Below, one piece after another: positions 23,848 to 30,881 of a stretch of DNA of 64,000 bases. This DNA is from an uncultured bacterium (GTDB taxonomy: Bacteria; Patescibacteriota; Patescibacteriia; 2-12-FULL-60-25). The notes beneath the pieces are model-generated. The model did no database searches. It saw nothing but the letters and a program-made list of their open reading frames with translations, and had not been told where the DNA came from. The translations under genes were made by a program, and so were the position numbers. Numbering within the stretch: the first letter of the stretch is position 1; every line of letters begins with the position of its first letter. The stretch spans positions 1-64,000 of the forward strand of contig CALFEO010000002.1 in the NCBI GenBank assembly GCA_937949995.1. Reading direction: 5' to 3'.

Positions 23848-24126
23848 ATGTATCGCAGACCGACCATACTTAACAAAACCCTGACATTGGCTGATACGGA
23901 ATATAGTCAGGTCATTCCGGATGACACAACAAAGCTCGTCATCAAGAGCCGCTCGTTCGGAAATCTTAAAATCGCTTTTGTGGCAACCGAAAGCGGCACA
24001 AATTACCTCACCATCCCGTCGGGAAGTACGGGATACGCGCTGGATGCCGTACACCTCAAGGATTTAACTTTGTACGTGCAAAGCGATGTCGCGGGTGATG
24101 TGTGCGAGATTCTTTGCTGGAAATAA
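23848..24126 (+). CDS. Small beta-rich phage protein
   Basis: A 92-aa protein of beta-type composition (YSQVIPDDTTKLVIKSRSFG, GYALDAVHLKDLTLYVQSD). It follows the tail tube gene after 1 nt and is followed after 1 nt by the fibre-like gene, so it is probably part of the same translational unit. It might be a minor tail or decoration protein. No family is recognised. Confidence 0.5.
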   Translation: MYRRPTILNKTLTLADTEYSQVIPDDTTKLVIKSRSFGNLKIAFVATESGTNYLTIPSGSTGYALDAVHLKDLTLYVQSDVAGDVCEILCWK

Positions 24127-24127
24127 T

Positions 24128-25045
24128 ATGCAAATACGAAATATTGTTTTAGGTGCTTTAGCCGCCTTTATCACCACGCTGGGCGTAGCCGCATGGGCAA
24201 CCGCGCAAGTAGGCTCAATCAGCTTATTTAAGCTGGTCGGAGGCACTGCTATACAGCCGATAAGGGACACATTTACCATTGGATCCAATGCAGAACGTAT
24301 AGCGCATGGATATTTTGATAATTTGACGGCAACGACAGCCACAATCACAGGCATTTCCGCAGGCGACATCTTGCCTAGTGCAAATAATACTTATGATGTG
24401 GGGGCCTATGGCTCAGCTTGGAAAGATATTTATGCAAGTGGAACGGTCTTAACAAATTCTTTAAGTATTGATAATGGCTCAGTCGGCACACCAAGTTTGT
24501 ATTTCGCAAGCGACCCTAATACAGGTATTTGGAAACATAATACTGATACTTTAGGTATTCAATCGGGAGGCTCTAGGGCAATGATTTTTGGAACGGCTAG
24601 TAATCTTTCCTATCATGACTTAAACCCAGATACTACCAGCGCGCGCGACTTGGGTGCTACTTCACTTCATTGGGCAGAATTACACGCAGACGACATTTAC
24701 GGCTACGGCACGCTTTATACAGGCTCACGCCAATTTACAGAGGCGACAGAGGCGTCATTCTTACAAGCGGATAATCAGCCTTGTAACAACGGATCGGGCG
24801 AACAATGCTCACTTCACTATGATATTGATAGCGAATACATGCTAAAGCTGTATGCAGAGGGTGATGGAGCGGGTGGAATACAAAATAAGTCAATCAATCT
24901 GTACCCAGAAACTTTGAGAGTAGGTGAGGCAAACTCAACATCATATATGTTTATTGGAGCTGGAGATGGGTGTATGGAGCTTGCTTTTACAACCAGTTCA
25001 ACTTTTCCAACCGCTAGTCCAACCAGTACTTCACTTTGTAATTAG
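24128..25045 (+). CDS. Fibre-like protein with N-terminal signal/anchor and conserved C-terminus
   Basis: A 305-aa protein. Residues about 5-26 are hydrophobic (VLGALAAFITTLGVAAWATA), with an AXA-type site consistent with a signal peptide. The body is beta-repeat, fibre-like sequence (NTYDVGAYGSAWKDIYASGT, LYFASDPNTGIWKHNTDTLG, ARDLGATSLHWAELHADDIYG) similar to collar and tail-fibre shafts. The last 45 residues align with the 13305-13613 product (DGC ... PTSTS.CN). A signal sequence on a virion fibre would be odd, so display on the infected cell's surface is possible (inference). Confidence 0.6.
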   Translation: MQIRNIVLGALAAFITTLGVAAWATAQVGSISLFKLVGGTAIQPIRDTFTIGSNAERIAHGYFDNLTATTATITGISAGDILPSANNTYDVGAYGSAWKDIYASGTVLTNSLSIDNGSVGTPSLYFASDPNTGIWKHNTDTLGIQSGGSRAMIFGTASNLSYHDLNPDTTSARDLGATSLHWAELHADDIYGYGTLYTGSRQFTEATEASFLQADNQPCNNGSGEQCSLHYDIDSEYMLKLYAEGDGAGGIQNKSINLYPETLRVGEANSTSYMFIGAGDGCMELAFTTSSTFPTASPTSTSLCN

Positions 25046-25046
25046 T

Positions 25047-25673
25047 ATGAATACCTTCAAAGATTTAACTAACAAAAAGTTTGGCAGATGGACTGTAAAG
25101 TCTATCGCTGGGCAGAATAATCGAAAGAAATATCTTTGGAATTGCATTTGTGATTGCGGAACAGAAAAAATTATAATGTCAACAAGTTTAATCAGCGGGA
25201 ATAGCAAGAGCTGCGGTTGTTATCAAAAAGAAGTGGTGACAAGACATGGATTATTTAGCCATCCATTAGCACATGTTCATAGAAGCATGATGGACAGGTG
25301 CTATAACGATAGATGCCCATCCTATAAAGATTATGGGGCTAGAGGCATTGAAGTGTGTGAAAGATGGAAAGATGTCAAAAATTTTGTGGCTGATTTAGAA
25401 AAATCTTACTTAACGGCTAAAAAGAATGGCGGTTATATATCTCTAGATAGGATTAACAATAATAAGAGTTACAGCCCTACAAATACCAGATGGGCTGACA
25501 GAAAAACACAGCAGAATAATAGGAGAACTAACCATTTTATCCAGTTCGAGGGTATTGAATTAACAATTGCCCAATGGGCAGATAGGCAATGTATGAAACG
25601 AGAAACTTTAGTCAGTAGATTAAGAAACAATTGGCCTATTGAAAAAGCCTTAACACAGCCAGTTAAAGTATGA
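25047..25673 (+). CDS. Free-standing HNH-type homing endonuclease-like protein
   Basis: A 208-aa protein of the phage HNH/AP2-associated type. It starts FKDLTNKKFGRWTVKSIAGQ and carries a Cys set (CICDCGTEK, KSCGCYQK). The motif block MMDRCYNDRCPSYKDYGARG, then IEVCERW, ISLDRINNNKSYSPTNTRWA and TQQNNRRTN is the nuclease signature. The C-terminus FEGIELTIAQWADRQCMKRE is a helix-turn-helix-like DNA-binding element. It lies between two structural genes, as homing endonuclease genes often do. Its lower GC content and AGA/ATA-rich codons compared with neighbours suggest recent acquisition. The frame is open upstream to 24924, but ATG 25047 fits. Confidence 0.85.
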   Translation: MNTFKDLTNKKFGRWTVKSIAGQNNRKKYLWNCICDCGTEKIIMSTSLISGNSKSCGCYQKEVVTRHGLFSHPLAHVHRSMMDRCYNDRCPSYKDYGARGIEVCERWKDVKNFVADLEKSYLTAKKNGGYISLDRINNNKSYSPTNTRWADRKTQQNNRRTNHFIQFEGIELTIAQWADRQCMKRETLVSRLRNNWPIEKALTQPVKV

Positions 25674-26980
25674 TTAAGAAATTTTTTATTAGCTTTCTAG
25701 CCCTTACAACAATCCTCTCAATGACGGGGAGCGTTTTTGCGCTTGGCACATTTAAGGATGGGGAGAAGCAGTTGTTGACAGATGGCGACATGGAAGCGGC
25801 GGGTATTTCGTGGGCATCAGGTGGTGCGGCGACATTATCAAAGTCAACGGATTTGCCCCATTCGGGAAATAAGGCATTGCGGGCGACATATAGTGGCTCG
25901 GCTACGGCATATATTTATATCACTCCAACAGGGATGACTCCCGGAGAAACGTATAAATTGGGCGTTTGGACTCGCACGGATGGAACGGCTACGATGAGGT
26001 TCCAGGACGGGGTGGTTTGGTTTGGAATCGGCCCGGTTGCTCCCACGGAATGGACATATTATGAGGCCGTAGTAACAGCGGGGGGCAGTAGCTTGTATTG
26101 GGAGGTTACTTTTGGTGGCGGCACATGGGCAGAGATTGATGATGTTGTTTTTACCGAATACAAAGGCGAAACGCTTAATGCGGAGAAGCAGGTTTTAGTT
26201 AATGGTGATTTAGAAATTGGGGCAACCACCGGATGGATTGCTGGAGCAAGTGCGACATTGACGGCAGATACGACCAGCCCATTCGACGGTACTTACAGCC
26301 TTAAAGTTGCTCACAATGGAACAAACTCACCCTACGCTTACCAGGCTGTTAGCGCGGCTACTAAATATCATGTTACTGGAGTAGCCTCCGGTGACGGCAC
26401 TTTTGCCCCAAATATTCGAGACCATGGCGGTACTCTGTTTTGGACGGGTACAAATAGTACAAGCTGGCAATATTTTGATTTGACGTATACCTCTGTTGGT
26501 TCAAGGCTTGATTTTGTTTGCGGAGCAACAGGGGCAGGCTATTGCAAATTTGATAACGTAACAGTTACCAAATACAAAGGCGAAACGCTTAATGCGGAGA
26601 AGCAGATCATGGCGGACGGGGATATGGAGGCGAGCGGAACCACAGCATGGACGGCAAATCTTTCCTCAACGCCGTCTAAGGTTGCTGGCTATTATGGTGT
26701 TGGTCTGCAAACCGTCGCCGGCTCAAATACCAACTATACGGGGCAAACGGCTACTGTCAGCGGTAGTAGATATAAGGTTTCAGGTTATTACAGGGTTACA
26801 GGTGGTGGCGGCAATGCTGTTATAAGAAGCACTACGTCAATAGTCGCTACGCTTGGCAATCTTGCAACGTGGACATATTTCAGCGCGGAATTTACGGCTG
26901 TAAGCAGTTTTTGGGGCGTTGGAGCAAGTCTTAACGGGACAACAGTGCAATGGGACGAACTAACATTGACACGATTATAA
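25670..26980 (+). CDS. Exported protein with three tandem carbohydrate-binding-like jelly rolls
   Basis: A 436-aa protein with a classical signal peptide (KKFFISFLALTTILSMTG core, likely cleavage after GSVFA near residue 24). Three repeats of about 130-140 residues follow (about 28-165, 166-303 and 304-436). Each opens with EKQ.L.DGDME- or NGDLE-like words and ends in a D.V.(F/V)T(E/K)YKGE-type strand. This matches CBM_4_9/galactose-binding jelly rolls. The linker DNA between repeats is a 35-bp perfect duplicate at 26157-26191 and 26571-26605, indicating recent duplication. A glycan-binding role on the host surface or in phage adsorption is inferred. Confidence 0.7.
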   Translation: MIKKFFISFLALTTILSMTGSVFALGTFKDGEKQLLTDGDMEAAGISWASGGAATLSKSTDLPHSGNKALRATYSGSATAYIYITPTGMTPGETYKLGVWTRTDGTATMRFQDGVVWFGIGPVAPTEWTYYEAVVTAGGSSLYWEVTFGGGTWAEIDDVVFTEYKGETLNAEKQVLVNGDLEIGATTGWIAGASATLTADTTSPFDGTYSLKVAHNGTNSPYAYQAVSAATKYHVTGVASGDGTFAPNIRDHGGTLFWTGTNSTSWQYFDLTYTSVGSRLDFVCGATGAGYCKFDNVTVTKYKGETLNAEKQIMADGDMEASGTTAWTANLSSTPSKVAGYYGVGLQTVAGSNTNYTGQTATVSGSRYKVSGYYRVTGGGGNAVIRSTTSIVATLGNLATWTYFSAEFTAVSSFWGVGASLNGTTVQWDELTLTRL

Positions 26981-27018
26981 AGAGGAAATTAACAGCAACA
27001 CATCTAAAATTGACTAAT

Positions 27019-27432
27019 ATGGATAGTAAAAAAGCATTGATTGGAGCAGGAACAGTAGCGGCTGTCGCAACAGGCGTGTGGCTTACGGTATCCGAGCCTA
27101 AGGAAGTACCGCTTACAGCAACTAAAGACCAAGAGGCTTACAAGACCACATTGCAAACCTGCGATTCTAAGGGCTTAAACTGCCGTGTATTGACCAAAGA
27201 CGAGTACATGGGGCTTAGAGCCTATTACGCAGGAAAAGTGGACGCTACGGGGCATTTTACGGGTTCATGGCAGGATTTGCAGACGTATATCCAATTAGTC
27301 AATGAGGATGCCAAAGCGAAAGACGAGCCTGTAATTTCAGGAGAGTTTAAGGATGGTGTAATCATCGAAAAAATAAATGAAAGATTAAAACCTAAAGTAA
27401 TCGAAGTAACACCTAAAGAAATAACCAAATAA
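27019..27432 (+). CDS. Membrane-anchored small phage protein
   Basis: A 137-aa protein with one N-terminal membrane segment (ALIGAGTVAAVATGVWLTV, about residues 6-24), a short linker and a soluble part containing a Cys pair (LQTCDSKGLNCRVLTKDEYM). The remainder is helical (WQDLQTYIQLVNEDAKAKDE). It is positioned directly before the lysis genes. It may be a lysis accessory (spanin-like or XhlA partner), but it has no lipobox. ATG 27019 is preferred; the frame is open upstream. Confidence 0.5.
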   Translation: MDSKKALIGAGTVAAVATGVWLTVSEPKEVPLTATKDQEAYKTTLQTCDSKGLNCRVLTKDEYMGLRAYYAGKVDATGHFTGSWQDLQTYIQLVNEDAKAKDEPVISGEFKDGVIIEKINERLKPKVIEVTPKEITK

Positions 27433-27440
27433 GAGGGGAT

Positions 27441-27701
27441 ATGAGCAATGAGAATCAATTTATCGACATGCTGAAAGCGCACACTGAAAATGAGGAGCGC
27501 AGATTTAACGCCATAGAACACGGCATCGAAACGATAAAAAACAATCATCTCGCTCATATTGAAGAAGACATCTCGGACATTCAAAAGAAGCAATCAACAC
27601 ACTCATCCGACATAGGTTGGATAAAGTGGCTGGTTACAACAACGCTCGGAGCTGTGATAGTGGGAATCATATCCGCAGTGTTGGCTTTAATTCTTAAGTA
27701 G
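27441..27701 (+). CDS. Haemolysin XhlA-like lysis protein
   Basis: An 86-aa protein with an N-terminal coiled coil (about residues 10-55) and one C-terminal membrane helix (SDIGWIKWLVTTTLGAVIVG onward). This is the XhlA pattern (coiled coil, GWxKW..., terminal TM). XhlA-type proteins act with a holin in host lysis. A GAGGGG ribosome site precedes ATG 27441. The next gene starts 5 nt after the stop and encodes a holin-like protein, which supports the role. Confidence 0.75.
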   Translation: MSNENQFIDMLKAHTENEERRFNAIEHGIETIKNNHLAHIEEDISDIQKKQSTHSSDIGWIKWLVTTTLGAVIVGIISAVLALILK

Positions 27702-27706
27702 GTAAT

Positions 27707-28000
27707 ATGGATACATTTATTCAAATTTTAAGTACATTGTTGCTGATAGCCGGTGGAGCCGGTGGAGTCTGGGGAGCTACGGAGATCGTCAAGCGATCAA
27801 AAAACATTCCTTGGATCAACGAAGGTAATAAGCCGGCTTTGCGTGCAACCGCCGCCGCATTTTCCGCCCTAGCTGTCGTTTTTCTCGGTTTAGTCTCCGG
27901 AAGTCTCACGCCGGAAAGCGTTCAGGATGTTTTTGTGAAAATCTTAGAAGCTGGAATTATTTGGGCGGGCGCACACGGAATGCACAAACTAAACAAATAA
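27707..28000 (+). CDS. Holin-like protein
   Basis: A 97-aa protein with two or three hydrophobic segments (about residues 4-26, 47-66 and possibly 78-92), few charges between them and a short Lys-ending tail, the usual holin size. It follows the XhlA-like gene and precedes the endolysin by 1.2 kb. Holins permeabilise the inner membrane and time lysis. No specific class is identified. Confidence 0.65.
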   Translation: MDTFIQILSTLLLIAGGAGGVWGATEIVKRSKNIPWINEGNKPALRATAAAFSALAVVFLGLVSGSLTPESVQDVFVKILEAGIIWAGAHGMHKLNK

Positions 28001-28099
28001 CAGATATCTTGAGCCTCTTTGGGGCGTTTTAGGGCGGTACAATTCGTACCTTCCATGCAGACATGCATGTTCATCACCGCCCGCGCCATGGAGGTTGAA

Positions 28100-28276
28100 A
28101 TGGCAAAAAGCAAAAGGAAGAAGCACCAGCTGGCTGAAATCGCCAGAATGGAACTTGAAAATGGACAGGTTGTGATTACACCTGTTGAAAAGGAGGAGAA
28201 AATCAGTATCAAGGAGGCTTTCCGCCGAGGACAGCGAAAGCCCAAACTGCTCATTAAAAGCTCACATGGAGGATGA
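28100..28276 (+). CDS. Small basic phage protein
   Basis: A 58-aa Lys-rich protein starting MAKSKRKKHQLAEIARMELE. The start at 28100 has a GGAGG ribosome site 5 nt upstream. It ends one nucleotide before the next start, and is the first of three short accessory genes with good ribosome sites. The function is unknown. Confidence 0.55.
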   Translation: MAKSKRKKHQLAEIARMELENGQVVITPVEKEEKISIKEAFRRGQRKPKLLIKSSHGG

Positions 28277-28277
28277 C

Positions 28278-28481
28278 ATGCGCAAGAAGTGCTTGAGTTG
28301 CGGTAAGGACTGGATTGAGGGAAAACCCGATGACGGGCTCATCTCTCACGGGATATGCTCCGAGCGTTGCGGGCGATTGCTGGAACTTTGGAGCTATACG
28401 AACAGAAACATCTCACTGCGGGATTTTGCAAGAGAAAGGATGGACAATGAAAACCTACCTTCAACACCGCCCCTCTGTTGA
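28278..28481 (+). CDS. Small zinc-finger protein
   Basis: A 67-aa protein with C-x2-C (CLSCGKDW) and C-x3-C (ICSERCGRL), typical of a small treble-clef or FYVE-like zinc ribbon. A GGAGG ribosome site lies 5 nt before ATG 28278. Possibly a regulator or a protein-interaction factor. The 3' end overlaps the next gene by 35 nt. Confidence 0.55.
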   Translation: MRKKCLSCGKDWIEGKPDDGLISHGICSERCGRLLELWSYTNRNISLRDFARERMDNENLPSTPPLC

Positions 28482-28680
28482 CGTAACCATTCTGGATACT
28501 CAACGCCGTCCACTGCGCTTCACTATGAAACGTCTCGCCATGCTTCGAGACCTGCAGGTGGAGTTTCCCGAGCTCCCCGTTTACTGCGAAGTGAACGGAG
28601 AGCACAAACATGTACCTCTTGAGGCAATCGAACTATGGGACATGGGTATCCTCATGATCCGCAATACGAGCGCCGCTTAA
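28447..28680 (+). CDS. Small phage protein of unknown function
   Basis: A 77-aa protein (starting MKTYLQHRPSVDVTILDTQR), alpha/beta in appearance, without motifs. It has an AAAGGA ribosome site and overlaps the zinc-finger gene. A hairpin-rich non-coding stretch begins immediately after the stop. Confidence 0.5.
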   Translation: MKTYLQHRPSVDVTILDTQRRPLRFTMKRLAMLRDLQVEFPELPVYCEVNGEHKHVPLEAIELWDMGILMIRNTSAA

Positions 28681-28800
28681 CCTTGCCGACGGATTCCACA
28701 TCTGTCGGCCTCCCACCGAGAACATAGTTGGGAAGCTCGGCGGGCGTAACTCGTTCCACGCCCCTGTCGACGGGTGGGGCCCCACCCTTATCGACGCTAA
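28681..28800 (+). ncRNA. Four-hairpin structured intergenic RNA
   Basis: Consecutive hairpins can be drawn: GCCGAC/GTCGGC (28685-28690/28704-28709), CCGAG/CTCGG (28716-28720/28736-28740), GGGCGT/ACGCCC (28742-28747/28758-28763), and a bipartite stem GTCGA/TCGAC with GGGTGG/CCACCC inside it (28766-28770/28791-28795 and 28772-28777/28782-28787). The region is not open in a convincing frame. It forms the leader of the 28818 gene. Confidence 0.45.
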
Positions 28801-28817
28801 TTCATAACTCAAACAGT

Positions 28818-29120
28818 ATGGATAAAGAGAATATCGTTAAGTTGTATGCCGCTTATTTGGGCTGTAATGCCGACGTAGCCGAGGGACAGGTGAATTTTCA
28901 CCTCGAGGGCGGAGGCGCTTTAGACTCGCGTTTAGTTGACCTTGAGGTCTCCATGAACGGCGAGGACAGCGTTCTAAAGCCTTTGCGCGACGCTTATTAT
29001 GCCGTTAAAGGCATGGAAGCCCCGCCGTTATCACTGACCGTTGAGACGGCTGATAATTACGAGATTGAGAAGCTCAAAACAGCTCTAAAATCGCTCGCAC
29101 CCTCCGAGAGTGCCGATTAA
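28818..29120 (+). CDS. Phage protein of unknown function
   Basis: A 100-aa acidic protein (starting MDKENIVKLYAAYLGCNADV). ATG 28818 is chosen because the upstream part of the frame is structured RNA sequence. It has a helical start and end with a strand region between. It lies between two structured RNA segments and just before the endolysin. No motif is recognised. Confidence 0.5.
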   Translation: MDKENIVKLYAAYLGCNADVAEGQVNFHLEGGGALDSRLVDLEVSMNGEDSVLKPLRDAYYAVKGMEAPPLSLTVETADNYEIEKLKTALKSLAPSESAD

Positions 29121-29130
29121 TCTCAATCTA

Positions 29131-29224
29131 CGGAATCATCCCGTCTTTCATCGCTGAAAGGCTGGAGAGGATGACGCTTTAGTCGTGTTCCGTTCCCGCT
29201 TAGATACTCAGTCTAGGCGGAGGC
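29131..29224 (+). ncRNA. Structured leader of the endolysin gene
   Basis: ACGGAA/TTCCGT (29131-29136/29189-29194) closes TCATCC/GGATGA (29137-29142/29170-29175) and the hairpin CTTTCA-TCGC-TGAAAG (29146-29161). A separate 9-bp hairpin (29197-29205/29213-29221) overlaps the first bases of the GGAGG ribosome site at 29220-29224. Its formation would hide part of that site and slow endolysin translation. Confidence 0.5.
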
Positions 29225-29230
29225 GAGAAT

Positions 29231-29812
29231 ATGAAAAAACTATTTATTGACTTAGGCCACAGCCTAAAATACCCGGGCGCGTACGGACATAAAACCGAGG
29301 TCCAATGGTCCCGTTGGATTTGGGGCTACTTGCACCACATGCTTGACGCGCAGGTGGACAATGCGGGTAATAAGAAATGGGAAATATTGCTGGTACCGGA
29401 CAAGTTCGTTACGGATTGGTCGAGCAATCGCAACCTCATCAACCGCATAAACTGGATTAACGCGCGCAGTAAGACATGGCGCGATTATCTGCTCTCTATT
29501 CATGGAAACTGGGCCGGCAGAGACTTTGTTCGCGGTGTTACAACCGTTTACATGGGTGGGAGTAAAGTGGCTCAAAGTGAAGCATATGAGATGAGCAAGG
29601 CCTATTCCGAAGTTACCGGTGTACCGATTTGGAACGGCGGGGCTTTTGACGATAGAGATTCACGCTTCGGCCGTGTTGGCATGGTACGCGACACTAATCC
29701 GCTCGCCTTGCTCATTGAAGCCGGCTTTGTTACTTCCAAGGAAGACATGGACGTCGACGCACGCAAGGCGGCCGAGGGGATAGCCAAATACTTCGATTGT
29801 ATAGATTTTTGA
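29231..29812 (+). CDS. Endolysin, N-acetylmuramoyl-L-alanine amidase (Amidase_3)
   Basis: A 193-aa zinc amidase that cuts the bond between MurNAc and the stem peptide. Zinc ligands are visible as H10 (DLGHS), E23 (KTEVQW) and H91 (LSIHGNW); the catalytic Glu is E163 (LLIEAGF). There is no signal peptide and no separate cell-wall-binding domain, so it relies on the holin for access and on the amidase domain for specificity. A GGAGG ribosome site sits 6 nt before the ATG, partly inside a hairpin. The family call is firm. Confidence 0.9.
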   Translation: MKKLFIDLGHSLKYPGAYGHKTEVQWSRWIWGYLHHMLDAQVDNAGNKKWEILLVPDKFVTDWSSNRNLINRINWINARSKTWRDYLLSIHGNWAGRDFVRGVTTVYMGGSKVAQSEAYEMSKAYSEVTGVPIWNGGAFDDRDSRFGRVGMVRDTNPLALLIEAGFVTSKEDMDVDARKAAEGIAKYFDCIDF

Positions 29813-29912
29813 AAAATGTATAGGTTTGGACGTGAATATGAACGATTTTGCGTGTTTTATTATTGACTGGCGTCACTTTGTATTGTAAAATACCTACATT
29901 CATTGAAAATCT

Positions 29913-30075
29913 AGCTTTTGTTTCAAGCCAAAAGCAAGCAATGTTGCCTAGCACTCCAAAAGGCGACCATCAAAAGGAGCTATCCCGCTGAACCGTTAAG
30001 GTTTGTCGGGTGCTTGAACACTTGCCGACTACACCATGAGAGTAGAAGGCGGGATAGTTGCTTTTGGTGGTTTTT
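29913..30075 (+). ncRNA. Large multi-branched RNA or terminator after the endolysin
   Basis: The main element is a 22-bp helix with one mismatch (29967-29988/30049-30070) followed by TTTTT. Its loop of 60 nt holds AACC/GGTT, a GTCGG-type hairpin and CTAC/GTAG arms, so it is branched rather than a plain terminator. A 7-bp hairpin (GCTTTTG/CAAAAGC) lies upstream at about 29914-29935. Together with the next entry it fills the 358-bp gene-free stretch. Confidence 0.55.
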
Positions 30076-30092
30076 CTTATCCTTCGTTGGTT

Positions 30093-30158
30093 AGACGGAT
30101 CGCACGTTCTGGCTGTCCATAACACCACGTGCAATCCGGCGAACTATAACGGCCGGTA
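30093..30158 (+). ncRNA. Hairpin leader with recurring 13-nt motif
   Basis: GGAT-C-GCACGT pairs with ACGTGC-A-ATCC (about 30097-30137). Then CCGGC/GCCGG (30136-30140/30152-30156) forms a hairpin whose 3' half is ATAACGGCCGGTA (30146-30158), identical to 10266-10278. The small gene at 30171 starts 12 nt after it. The CCGG can pair with only one of the two partners at a time. Confidence 0.45.
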
Positions 30159-30170
30159 AGATAACAAGCT

Positions 30171-30344
30171 ATGCTAATTTGCAGGGCTTGGATCACTGTT
30201 AACGGGGAACGCCTCTATGCCAGCGACTACGGTCGCAAAGCATTTTGCTGGGATTCTTCAAAGGAAGCGCAAGCTATCTGGAGAGCCAAGCTAAAACGAA
30301 AAGGCCGCCGTAAACAGCGACCCGCCAAACTAACAAAAGTGTAA
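30171..30344 (+). CDS. Small basic phage protein, 57 residues
   Basis: The frame starts MLICRAWITVNGERLYASDY and ends in a Lys/Arg-rich tail (AKLKRKGRRKQRPAKLTKV), which may bind nucleic acid. It follows the recurring hairpin motif and is followed by a terminator. No family is recognised. Confidence 0.5.
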   Translation: MLICRAWITVNGERLYASDYGRKAFCWDSSKEAQAIWRAKLKRKGRRKQRPAKLTKV

Positions 30345-30360
30345 AAACTTTTACCAAATT

Positions 30361-30383
30361 CCCCATTACCGTGGGGTTTTTGG
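30361..30383 (+). terminator. Rho-independent terminator
   Basis: CCCCA/TGGGG stem (30361-30365/30372-30376) followed by TTTTT, right after the small basic gene. Flanking A and T residues extend the stem. Confidence 0.7.
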
Positions 30384-30459
30384 TTTCTTAGCAATATATT
30401 GCAATATTGTCAAGCGTCCCCATTATACCACAAAAAATCATTCGCTTTTTGTTCTATTT

Positions 30460-30501
30460 AGCCCGTTTGTGGACAACCTCAAGGTCTCAGACGGGCTTTT
30501 T
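30460..30501 (+). terminator. Rho-independent terminator
   Basis: A 10-bp stem AGCCCGTTTG/CAGACGGGCT (30460-30469/30488-30497, one G:T pair) followed by a T-run. It separates the lysis/accessory block from the tail assembly genes. Confidence 0.8.
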
Positions 30502-30507
30502 GCTACT

Positions 30508-30520
30508 TTGACAATATAAT
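30508..30520 (+). promoter_or_regulatory. Promoter-like boxes upstream of the tail assembly chaperone
   Basis: A consensus TATAAT is at 30515-30520, 17 nt before ATG 30537, preceded directly by TTGACA (30508-30513). The two are too close to be one promoter. TATAAT with a weak -35 near 30492, or TTGACA with TAAACC near 30528, are the options. Placement just after a terminator favours a real promoter. Confidence 0.4.
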
Positions 30521-30536
30521 CATTAACTAAACCTAT

Positions 30537-30881
30537 ATGGAGCGAGAAACACGCACAATCACAGCCCCTAGCGGCAAAGAGGTGGTCATGAAGACTTATC
30601 TAACCCCTCGAGAATTGCGGGAAATTAAGAAGATTTACGTTAATTTGGTGCAATCAGCACCGCGCCCGGGCGAGAGCGTCAAGCTGGTGGGAGTAGGGGA
30701 CGCGCAAGAGCAAGCCGAGAACAAACTCATCGAGCTATCTGTTACCTCATACGACGGATCCGCTGAGGATGTTCTTAACCGCTTACTGGACGGCAATCCA
30801 CAAGAGGGCAATGCCGAGGATTACGACTTTGTGCTGGAAAAAGCCAACGAGCTGAACGCCCCTTTGCAGACAGCGAAATAG
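30537..30881 (+). CDS. Tail assembly chaperone, upstream frame (gpG-like)
   Basis: A 114-aa product in the classic place before the tape measure gene. It starts MERETRTITAPSGKEVVMKT and continues as LTPRELREIKKIYVNLVQ, ending near EKANELNAPLQTAK. It is predicted to bind the tape measure protein during tail assembly. A downstream overlapping frame without its own start continues after a -1 shift, as in lambda G and GT. The zero frame ends at TAG 30879-30881. Confidence 0.8.
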   Translation: MERETRTITAPSGKEVVMKTYLTPRELREIKKIYVNLVQSAPRPGESVKLVGVGDAQEQAENKLIELSVTSYDGSAEDVLNRLLDGNPQEGNAEDYDFVLEKANELNAPLQTAK

